12,623 bases of DNA, taken from positions 1 through 12,623 of the forward strand of contig DASWED010000057.1 in NCBI GenBank assembly GCA_036394995.1, in the 5' to 3' direction. Below the pieces are notes generated by a model that was given only the letters and a program-made list of their open reading frames with translations, did no database searches and was not told where the DNA came from. Below are positions 6,588-12,623 of the stretch, in pieces. This DNA comes from DASWED01 sp036394995. GTDB taxonomy: Bacteria > Actinomycetota > UBA4738 > JACQTL01. The stretch's first letter is position 1. The number at the start of each line of letters is the position of its first letter. Position numbers and translations under genes: made by a program.

Positions 6588-9319
6588 AGGGGCCGGGAAG
6601 GACCGTGGCGCTGGCCTACTCGGGCGGGCTCGACACGTCGGTGGCCGCCCGGTGGCTGGCCGAGGAGCGGGGCCTGCGCGTGGTGGCCGTGGCGGTGGAC
6701 GTGGGGCAGGAGTTGGACCGCGACGCGCTGGAGGCCCGGGCCGCCGCGGCCGGCGCGGAGCTCGTCGTGGTCGACGCCCGGGAGGAGTTCGTCCGCGAGT
6801 ACTGCTGGCCGGCGCTGCAGGCCAACGCGCTGTACGAGGGGAAGTACCCGCTGGTCTCCTCGCTGGCCCGGCCGCTCATCGCGGCGAAGGTCATCGAGGT
6901 GGCCCGGGAGGTGGGCGCCGAGGTGGTGGCGCACGGGTGCACCGGCAAGGGCAACGACCAGGTCCGGTTCGAGACCACGTTCGCGGCCCTGGCCCCCGAC
7001 CTGGAGGTCATGGCGCCGGTCCGGGAGTCCACGATGTCGCGGGACGAGGCCCGGGCCCGCGCCGAGACGTGGGGCATCCCCATCACGGCGGTGGCCAGGA
7101 CGTTCTCGGTCGACGAGAACATCTGGGGGCGGACCGTGGAGTGCGGCCCCCTGGAGGACCCCTGGGCCGAGCCCCCGGCCGAGGCCTTCTTCCTCACCGT
7201 GGACCCTCGCTCGGCGCCGGACCGGCCCGACGAGGTGACGGTGTCGTTCGAGGCCGGCCTGCCGGTGGCCCTGGACGGCCGCGAGCTCGAACCACAGGCC
7301 CTGGTGGCGGAGCTGACCCGGATCGGGGGGCGGCACGGGTTCGGCCGGGTGGACATGATCGAGAACCGCCTGGTGGGGATCAAGTCGCGCGAGCTGTACG
7401 AGGTCCCCGGGGCCCTGGCGCTCATCGCCGCGCACCGCGACCTGGAGGACCTCACGGTGGAGCGCGACCTGGCCCACGAGAAGGCCGCGGTCGAACGGCG
7501 GTGGGCCGAGCTGGCCTACTACGGTATGTGGCACTCGCCCCTGCACGCGTCGCTCCGGACGTTCGTGGAGTCCACGCAGGCCAGCGTCACCGGCGAGGTC
7601 CGGCTGCGCTTCTTCAAGGGCTCGTGCACGGTGACCGGCCGCCGGTCCCCGGCCGCGCTGTACGACCTGTCCCTGGCCACGTACGAGGCCGGGGGCGACC
7701 GGTTCGACCACCGCCACGCCGAGGGGTTCGTGCGGCTGTGGTCGCTGCCGGTGCGAACGTGGGCCGCCCGGCAGGCCCGCCCCGACTCCGCCCCGATCAC
7801 CAGAACTCCGTCCGCCGAGCCCGTCCGGGAATCCAGGCCGGCTCCGGCAGTGTCACCCTCCCTGGAAACCCCGAAGCCGACCGGTCTCGCGCCCGGGCCG
7901 GAGGGGCCGGCGGACGGAGCACCCCAGAAGCCGCTGTGGGCGGGCCGGTTCGCCGACGGCCTCTCTCCGGAGGCCGCGGCGTTCACCCGCTCGCTCTCGT
8001 TCGACCGCCGCCTGGCCCCCCAGGACGTCCGGGCCACCGCGGCGCACGTCGAGGGCCTCGTCGAGGCCGGCCTGGTCTCGGAGGACGAGAGGGCGGCGCT
8101 GCTCGGCGCTCTCAAGGAGATCGACGCCGACATCGCGGCCGACCGGTTCGAATGGTCGGAGGCCGACGAGGACGTCCACTCGGCCGTGGAGCGGGCCCTC
8201 ATCGAACGGCTCGGGCCCGCCGGGGCGAAGGTCCACGCGGGCCGGAGCCGCAACGACCTGGTGGCCACCGACCTCCGGCTGTGGGCCAAGGATGCCGCCG
8301 GGCACCTGGCCGGACTGGCCGCCGGGCTGGCCGCGGCCCTGGCCGACCAGGCCGAGCAGCACCTCGGCGCGGTGATGCCCGGGTACACCCACCTCCAGCG
8401 GGCTCAGCCCGTCCTGCTGTCGCACCACCTCCTGGCCCACGCGTATCCGCTGCTGCGCGACGCCGAACGGCTCCGCCGGGCCGGTCGGGCCGCCGACTCC
8501 AGCGCGCTGGGGGCCGGGGCCCTGGCCGGTTCGACACTGGCCCTCCCCGTCGAATCCACGGCCCGCCGGCTCGGGTTCGGTGGCGCGTTCGGCAACTCGA
8601 TCGATGCGGTGTCCGACCGGGATTTCGCCCTCGAGCTCCTCTCGGCGTGCGCGATCCTCGGGGTCCACCTGTCCCGCCTGGCCGAGGACGTGGTGCTGTG
8701 GACGACCGAGGAGTTCGGGTTCGCCCGGCTCCCGGACCGCCACAGCACGGGGTCGAGCATGATGCCCCAGAAGCGCAACCCGGACGTGGCCGAGCTGGCC
8801 CGGGCCAAGGCCGGGAGGCTCCTGGGCGACCTGGTGGCGCTGGCCACGGCGATGAAGGGCCTGCCGCTGGCGTACGACCGCGACCTCCAGGAGGACAAGG
8901 AGCCCCTGTTCGACGCCCACGACACGCTGGCCCTCGCGCTCCCCGCGATGGCCGCGCTGGTCGCGGAGCTGCGGTTCGACCACGAACGGATGCGAGCGGC
9001 GATCACGGCGTCCGCCTTCGCCACGGACCTGGCGGAGGCGCTGGTCTCCCGCGGCGTGCCGTTCCGCGAGGCGCACGCGACGGTGGGGGCCCTGGTGGCC
9101 CGGCTGGAGTCCGAGGGCCGGACCCTGGCCGACGTCCGGCCGGACGAGTGGTCCGTCATCTCGCCGGTCCTCGGCCCCGAGACCGCGGCGCTGTTCGACG
9201 CGGACGCCGCGGTGGAGCGACGGGCCACGCCGGGAGGGACCTCGTCGGGCTCGGTCAAGGACCAGCTCGTGGACGTCCGCGAGCGCATCGCCGACGTCGC
9301 CGCCCGAGCCACCGCGTAG
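6584..9319 (+). CDS. argGH: Fused argininosuccinate synthase - argininosuccinate lyase (ArgG-ArgH)
   Basis: One uninterrupted 911-residue frame containing two complete enzymes. Residues 1-397 are argininosuccinate synthase: the ATP-binding AYSGGLDTS at 11-19, SLARPLIA, GCTGKGNDQVRFE at 118-130 and ENIWGRTVECGPLEDPW, ending at the usual ArgG terminus (LWSLPVRTW, about 385-393). Residues 398-448 are a Pro/Ala/Ser-rich linker. Residues 449-911 are a full-length argininosuccinate lyase: WAGRF, GRSRND at 553-558, GYTHLQRAQP with His603, and the fumarase/lyase signature GSSMMPQKRNP at 723-733. It would condense citrulline with aspartate using ATP and then cleave argininosuccinate to arginine and fumarate. 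ATG 6584 overlaps argR (ATGA) and follows GGGGGAGG at 6572-6579. I know of argA-argH fusions but recall no characterised ArgG-ArgH fusion. A sequencing frameshift removing a stop is possible, but both modules are in the same frame and linker-like sequence joins them. An internal GTG at 7850 could also yield free ArgH. Confidence 0.93.
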   Translation: MKGPGRTVALAYSGGLDTSVAARWLAEERGLRVVAVAVDVGQELDRDALEARAAAAGAELVVVDAREEFVREYCWPALQANALYEGKYPLVSSLARPLIAAKVIEVAREVGAEVVAHGCTGKGNDQVRFETTFAALAPDLEVMAPVRESTMSRDEARARAETWGIPITAVARTFSVDENIWGRTVECGPLEDPWAEPPAEAFFLTVDPRSAPDRPDEVTVSFEAGLPVALDGRELEPQALVAELTRIGGRHGFGRVDMIENRLVGIKSRELYEVPGALALIAAHRDLEDLTVERDLAHEKAAVERRWAELAYYGMWHSPLHASLRTFVESTQASVTGEVRLRFFKGSCTVTGRRSPAALYDLSLATYEAGGDRFDHRHAEGFVRLWSLPVRTWAARQARPDSAPITRTPSAEPVRESRPAPAVSPSLETPKPTGLAPGPEGPADGAPQKPLWAGRFADGLSPEAAAFTRSLSFDRRLAPQDVRATAAHVEGLVEAGLVSEDERAALLGALKEIDADIAADRFEWSEADEDVHSAVERALIERLGPAGAKVHAGRSRNDLVATDLRLWAKDAAGHLAGLAAGLAAALADQAEQHLGAVMPGYTHLQRAQPVLLSHHLLAHAYPLLRDAERLRRAGRAADSSALGAGALAGSTLALPVESTARRLGFGGAFGNSIDAVSDRDFALELLSACAILGVHLSRLAEDVVLWTTEEFGFARLPDRHSTGSSMMPQKRNPDVAELARAKAGRLLGDLVALATAMKGLPLAYDRDLQEDKEPLFDAHDTLALALPAMAALVAELRFDHERMRAAITASAFATDLAEALVSRGVPFREAHATVGALVARLESEGRTLADVRPDEWSVISPVLGPETAALFDADAAVERRATPGGTSSGSVKDQLVDVRERIADVAARATA
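7775..7927 (+). other. Pro-rich interdomain linker of the ArgG-ArgH fusion
   Basis: About 51 codons (residues 398-448) between the normal end of ArgG and the normal start of ArgH. The composition is dominated by Pro, Ala, Ser, Glu and Gly (for example SRPAPAVSPSLETPKPTG), typical of a disordered tether and unlike either enzyme. There is no stop codon in any forward frame between about 7775 and 7900. An in-frame GTG at 7850 is the only obvious alternative ArgH start here; it has no Shine-Dalgarno sequence at normal spacing. Confidence 0.8.
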
Positions 9320-9431
9320 GCGTCGTCGCCGAACCCCAAGTCTGGTCACCACCTCCGCGGTTCGACGATCTCCGCCATTCGGCCTCCCCCGGTCACGTCG
9401 CCTTCCCGGCCTCTCGGCCCCGATCTGCGAG

Positions 9432-9448
9432 CCGTTGGGAGGCAACGG
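9432..9448. terminator. Small hairpin downstream of argGH
   Basis: CCGTTG (9432-9437) and CAACGG (9443-9448) form a perfect 6-bp stem with a GGAGG loop, 113 bases after the argGH stop in the convergent gap. It lacks a T-tract, and the stem is short; at most a weak terminator. The rest of 9320-9565 shows no credible gene. Confidence 0.3.
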
Positions 9449-9565
9449 TCGGGGAAGGCTCAAGCGGCCTCGGCGGCCTCCCGATGCTGAGCCGTCCGCA
9501 TCGAGCAAACCGACGGGAGCTCGACACCGACGACGACGAGGACTGCCTGCAGCGAGCGAAGGGGG

Positions 9566-9599
9566 CGAGCCCGGCGACCAGCTACGGTCGTCGGGCTCG
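9566..9599. terminator. Strong hairpin between the convergent operons, candidate bidirectional terminator
   Basis: CGAGCCCGGCGACC (9566-9579) pairs with GGTCGTCGGGCTCG (9586-9599): a 14-bp stem with one G-T wobble and a 6-base loop, AGCTAC. It overlaps the last codons of the minus-strand microprotein, whose TAG stop (9582-9584) sits in the loop. It could end transcription from both sides. No T-tract follows on either strand, as is common in very GC-rich actinobacteria. Confidence 0.6.
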
Positions 9600-9707
9600 T
9601 CGCTGCCGAAGGAGCAGGATGGCCCCGGCCACGGTGATGGCCAGCGCCGCCACCGCGAGCGCCACGAAGCCCATCAGGATCCAGGTCTCGCGGTTCACGG
9701 CGATCAT
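9582..9707 (-). CDS. 41-residue single-pass membrane microprotein
   Basis: ATG at 9707-9705 overlaps the stop of the ThyX-like gene by 4 bases (ATGA), the same junction style used throughout the window. The protein has 41 residues: a short polar N-terminus (MIAVNRETW), one hydrophobic segment at about residues 9-33 rich in Val, Ala, Leu and Ile, and a basic tail (RQRRARRP). By the positive-inside rule the tail should be cytoplasmic. No recognised family. The overlap, the clean transmembrane pattern and the terminator-like hairpin at its end make it a credible gene, presumably made by reinitiation after the ThyX-like protein. It could be a membrane anchor or regulator of its neighbours, but that is speculation. 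Confidence 0.65.
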   Translation of the reverse strand: MIAVNRETWILMGFVALAVAALAITVAGAILLLRQRRARRP

Positions 9708-11422
9708 GACCCGGCCCCGTTCGGCGGGTCCCCGGCCGCGTCGAGCTCCCGGCGCTTCGCCTCCGACCGCCGCTCCGCGGCCAGCCGTCCCAGCTCCACC
9801 GGCGAGTGGTCGGCGAACGACATCGCCGCCGCGATCCGGGGATGGACCTCGCCGATCAGGTCGTGCATCCGCTGGGCCACCCGCCGGTACGTCGGATGCC
9901 CCTGGGGGGCTGACCGCAGCTCGACCAGGTGCATGGCCTCGCGGGCGTTCATCTCCATGACGAACCGGATCCGGTACGCCATGGCCACGGCGTACTGGGC
10001 CGCATCTCCGAGGCCCGCGTCCGCCAGGCGCCGGTGGAGTCCGGCCGACGCCGCCATGACCTCGTGCCAGTCGTCCACGGCTCCGGGGAGCTCGGACAGC
10101 TCCTGGGGAACCTCCGTGCCGTGCGCGGGCGACAGGGGCTGCCATTCGATCGTGAGGAGCCGGTGGCGCTGGAGGTCCCGGAACGCGCCGTAGTCGCACA
10201 GGACGTCGAACCGGTACGACGTCCGCTCGAAGGCCCGCCCCGGCTTGTGCCGGCGGTTCGTCCGGACGCCCCCGTACGCCCCGAGGACCCGCTCGCGCTC
10301 GGCCTCGGTCATGGACCGGGCCCGCTCCAGCAGCTCCCGGTCGCCGAGGCGTTCGTTCGCTGCGTACAGGGCGGCGGCCACGACCTTGGCCTCGCCCTCC
10401 GGATCGAAGTCGGTGAGCTCCACCTCCACGCCGGCCGTTCCGTGCGCCGGCGAGGCGCCGGCCGGGCCCTCTCCGAACAGCTCGTCCGCCACCCGCCGGG
10501 TCTCCTCCCGGGTGTGGGCGAGGTACCCGGACCACTCGCCGCCCCGGTCCGGGCGGTCCACCCTGACCAGGAACGCGGGGATGACCTTGCGGAGCTCGCG
10601 AAGCATCATGTCGGCGTAGGACCGGACCTCCGCCAGCGGGTTCGCCCGCATACGCAGCAGCAGCTGTTCGTAGGACTGGCCGGTGGCGTAGATCCCCACG
10701 TTCGTCCTGGTGGCCGCCGGGAGGAGCCCGCGGAGCGTGTCGCAGGCCCGGGCCCGGATGCTCGAGCGGTACACGAAGTCGGAGTCCGCGGGATCCTTGG
10801 GGAACCACGACCGGTACAGGTCCTGGAGCGGCCCCAGCCGGCTCGAGTACACCTCGAACGCGGCGTCCTGGACCCGCCGGTACTCCGCCGCCATCTCGGG
10901 CAGGGCCTCCACCTCCGGCGGGACCACGTACCGGAACCGGCCGCCGGGACGGTCGTCGTACGGGACGTACCGCGTGGACTGCTCGAGGTAGGCGGCCAGC
11001 CGGCCCCACTCCAGGACCTTGGCCAGGGGCTGGGAGGCCTGCTCGCAGGCCAGGTGGACCCCTCCGAGCTGCGCCACGGAGTCGTCGCCGTACTCGAGGA
11101 AGATCCGCTGGTACAGCTCCTCGGCCCGCCGGACGCCCACCGCGTCCTCCGAGGCGCCCGCGGCCGCCTCGGCGAATTCGTCCAGGAACAGCCTCCGGAG
11201 CGACTTCGCCGACCGCGAGTACCTGGCGAACAGCGCCCCCTTCACCACCTCCGGCAGGTTCGTCAGTGCGAACACCGGCCCGTCGAGATCGGTGAAGTGC
11301 GGCGCCAGGATGGCCCGCTCCTCCTCGGTGAACTCCTCGGGCACGAACCAGATGCCCGCGTCGGGTGCGGCGGCGGGAGAACCCGGCGGGTCGAGATGGG
11401 AGCGATCCGTCACGTCGGTCAC
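9704..11422 (-). CDS. Two-module ThyX-like (FAD-dependent thymidylate synthase family) protein
   Basis: The 572 residues are about twice the length of classical ThyX (~220-280). The N-half contains YGDDSVAQLGGVHLACE and WGRLAAYLEQSTRY at 139-152, which aligns with the ThyX motif RHRxxSxxxxSxR but has WGR in place of RHR. The C-half contains FRDLQRHRLLTIEWQ, with an intact RHR at 419-421, but the following S-x-R part is gone. The two motifs lie 280 residues apart, as expected from internal duplication. Later segments (LLPAATRTNVGIYA in the N-half; MEMNAREAMHLVELRSAPQGH in the C-half) also look ThyX-like. True ThyX makes dTMP from dUMP using FAD; with split motifs, activity here is uncertain. 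GTG 11422 is chosen because it overlaps the kinase stop (GTGA); GTG 11413 is an alternative. Large ThyX-like proteins of this kind occur in other actinobacteria and related phyla, to my recollection. Confidence 0.8.
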   Translation of the reverse strand: MTDVTDRSHLDPPGSPAAAPDAGIWFVPEEFTEEERAILAPHFTDLDGPVFALTNLPEVVKGALFARYSRSAKSLRRLFLDEFAEAAAGASEDAVGVRRAEELYQRIFLEYGDDSVAQLGGVHLACEQASQPLAKVLEWGRLAAYLEQSTRYVPYDDRPGGRFRYVVPPEVEALPEMAAEYRRVQDAAFEVYSSRLGPLQDLYRSWFPKDPADSDFVYRSSIRARACDTLRGLLPAATRTNVGIYATGQSYEQLLLRMRANPLAEVRSYADMMLRELRKVIPAFLVRVDRPDRGGEWSGYLAHTREETRRVADELFGEGPAGASPAHGTAGVEVELTDFDPEGEAKVVAAALYAANERLGDRELLERARSMTEAERERVLGAYGGVRTNRRHKPGRAFERTSYRFDVLCDYGAFRDLQRHRLLTIEWQPLSPAHGTEVPQELSELPGAVDDWHEVMAASAGLHRRLADAGLGDAAQYAVAMAYRIRFVMEMNAREAMHLVELRSAPQGHPTYRRVAQRMHDLIGEVHPRIAAAMSFADHSPVELGRLAAERRSEAKRRELDAAGDPPNGAGS

Positions 11423-12623
11423 AGCGAGGTGCTGATCAGGGGGGACGGGGACGGGGAGGGCGACAGGGACGGCTCCGGCGACGGGCTGGGCGAGGGCGAC
11501 CGGGACGGGGACGGGGGAGTGGCCGAGTGGTACAGCGTGACGTCGCTCCCGGAAGGGACCTCGCTCCCGGCTGAGGGAACGGTGCGCGTGGCCCGGTCGG
11601 GGAAGGGGCAGTTGAGGTCGGGCCCGTTGGGGTCGGTCCCACCGTCGGTCACGTTGAAGCCCTTGTCCTCGAGGAGCCGCCGGGCCTGGTCGAAGTCCAT
11701 GCAGTGCACGTCCGGGACGGCCACCGGCTGTGGCCCGCTGGACAGGAAGTAGTCGATGGGGGTCCCCGCCGTGACGCTGGCGTCGGCCTCCGGACGGGTT
11801 CGCGTGATCGAGCCCTTCTCCACCGTGTCGCTGGGCTCGTCGGCCAGCTTCTCGCCGAGCTGCAGCTTGCTGTCCTGCAGCGTCACGCCCGCCTCCTCGG
11901 GAGTCTGTCCGACGACGTCGGGGACCGTGACCTGGGCCCGGCCCGCGGAGACCACCAGCGTCACCGTGGAGCCGGTCTCCACTTCGGTGCCGGGGTCCGG
12001 CTTCTGGTTGATGACCTGGTCCTCGGGCTTGGAGCTCGCCTTCAGCTGCTCCTCGGCCTTCAGGCCCGCATTCTCCAGCTTCAGCTTCGCGGCCTCCACG
12101 TTGAGGCCCACGACCTTGGGGATCTCGACGGTCTCCGTCGAGGAGCCGGTCAGGCTCTTGGCCAGCAGGAACAGCGCCAGGCCCACCACGGCCGCGATGA
12201 GCACGCCCACCAGCACGCCGATCCACACGCGGCGCCGCCGGGGGCCCTCCTCGGGCGGTAGCGGCGTGGTGAGGATGGCCGTCCCCTCCCGGGTGGGGGT
12301 GAACAGCTGCGTCTCCTCGGCCTCCGGCCCCAGCACCGGGGTGGCCAGCACCGGGCGGCCCTCCAGGAACCGCTCCAGGTCCTCCCGCATCTCGCTCGCG
12401 CTCGAGTACCGGTTGGCGGGGTTCTTGGCCATGGCCTTCAGCACCACGGCCTCGAGGTCGGCCGGGATGTCCGGCACGATCTCGGTGGGGGCGGTGGGGG
12501 GCTCCCGGACGTGCTTGTAGGCCACGGCCACGGGGCTGTCGGCGGCGAACGGGACCTGCCCGGTGAGGGTCTCGTACAGCACCACCCCCAACGAGTAGAT
12601 GTCGGAGCGGGCGTCCACGGGCT
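11419..12623 (-). CDS. PASTA-domain Ser/Thr protein kinase (N-terminus beyond right edge)
   Basis: The last ~400 residues of a PknB/StkP-type transmembrane kinase. The visible kinase part is the end of the C-lobe: DARSDIYSLGVVLYE with the invariant subdomain IX Asp, and the final conserved Arg in NPANRYSSASEM. ATP-binding and catalytic loops are off the window; the GTG at 12618 is an internal Val codon. A juxtamembrane region leads to RRRR and a transmembrane helix (12228 down to 12160). Three extracellular PASTA domains follow, a fold that binds peptidoglycan fragments or lipid II in known kinases. The third contains a Cys pair (HCMDF and LNCPF) that could form a disulfide. It ends in a 32-residue Ser-Pro tail. 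Its stop overlaps the ThyX-like start by 4 bases. Whether it is the main growth-regulating PknB of this organism cannot be decided without the upstream genes. Confidence 0.93.
   Translation of the reverse strand, partial: PVDARSDIYSLGVVLYETLTGQVPFAADSPVAVAYKHVREPPTAPTEIVPDIPADLEAVVLKAMAKNPANRYSSASEMREDLERFLEGRPVLATPVLGPEAEETQLFTPTREGTAILTTPLPPEEGPRRRRVWIGVLVGVLIAAVVGLALFLLAKSLTGSSTETVEIPKVVGLNVEAAKLKLENAGLKAEEQLKASSKPEDQVINQKPDPGTEVETGSTVTLVVSAGRAQVTVPDVVGQTPEEAGVTLQDSKLQLGEKLADEPSDTVEKGSITRTRPEADASVTAGTPIDYFLSSGPQPVAVPDVHCMDFDQARRLLEDKGFNVTDGGTDPNGPDLNCPFPDRATRTVPSAGSEVPSGSDVTLYHSATPPSPSRSPSPSPSPEPSLSPSPSPSPLISTSL
11422..11517 (-). repeat. Ser-Pro low-complexity tail of the kinase, G-run-rich DNA
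   Basis: The last 32 kinase residues are mostly alternating Ser and Pro, with a few Arg, Glu and Leu. The plus strand holds runs of GGGGAC/GGGCGA type repeats; 11439-11460 reads G6-AC-G4-AC-G4-A-G3, and further G3-G5 runs extend to 11517. Such sequence can expand or contract by slippage and can form a G-quadruplex on the template strand. At protein level it is probably a flexible, wall-spanning extracellular tail. Confidence 0.75.

Noticed and set aside
9435..10193. 252-codon plus-strand frame after argGH
   Set aside because: Most of it is antisense to the ThyX-like gene, and its predicted residues show no domain pattern; no ribosome site or promoter.

Overview
The window is uniformly very GC-rich and nearly gene-packed. 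It has GTG/ATG starts with 4-base stop/start overlaps, an arginine cluster in the order argC-argJ-argB-argD-argR-argG-argH, and a PASTA-type Ser/Thr kinase. Together these point to an actinobacterium (Actinomycetota), probably an uncultured or poorly studied lineage. No RNA gene, insertion sequence, CRISPR array or prophage signature was seen.

Layout. (1) Positions 1-1646, + strand: the 3' part of a probably exported or surface protein, with IPT/TIG-like beta domains followed by an eight-repeat PQQ-like beta-propeller. (2) Positions 1647-1734: a short regulatory gap with a hairpin, then a promoter overlaid by two tandem ARG boxes ending one base before the argC ATG. (3) Positions 1735-9319, + strand: a single arginine operon. 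argC, argJ, argB, argD, argR and argG each overlap the next by exactly 4 bases. argG has no stop codon and reads in frame through a ~51-residue Pro-rich linker into a complete argH, predicting a 911-residue ArgG-ArgH fusion. argF (ornithine carbamoyltransferase) is not here. (4) Positions 9320-9581: a 262-base convergent intergenic gap with two hairpins and no credible gene. (5) Positions 9582-12623, - strand: a second overlapping set, transcribed leftwards. It comprises a PASTA Ser/Thr kinase (N-terminus beyond the right edge), a 572-residue two-module ThyX-like protein, and a 41-residue single-pass membrane microprotein, again with 4-base overlaps.

How the genes work together. ArgB, ArgC, ArgD and ArgJ form the acetyl-recycling route from glutamate to ornithine. 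The ArgG-ArgH fusion would convert citrulline and aspartate to arginine and fumarate in one polypeptide. ArgR, encoded in the operon, probably represses it through the ARG boxes at argC. The missing citrulline-forming step must come from elsewhere in the genome. In the left-reading operon, a membrane kinase that may sense cell-wall fragments is translationally linked to a flavoenzyme-like protein and a tiny membrane protein, a pairing whose function I cannot assign.

Main points of interest: the ArgG-ArgH fusion; the ThyX-like protein, whose two halves have lost complementary parts of the ThyX motif; the apparently leaderless, ARG-box-covered argC start; and the kinase/ThyX-like/microprotein coupling.
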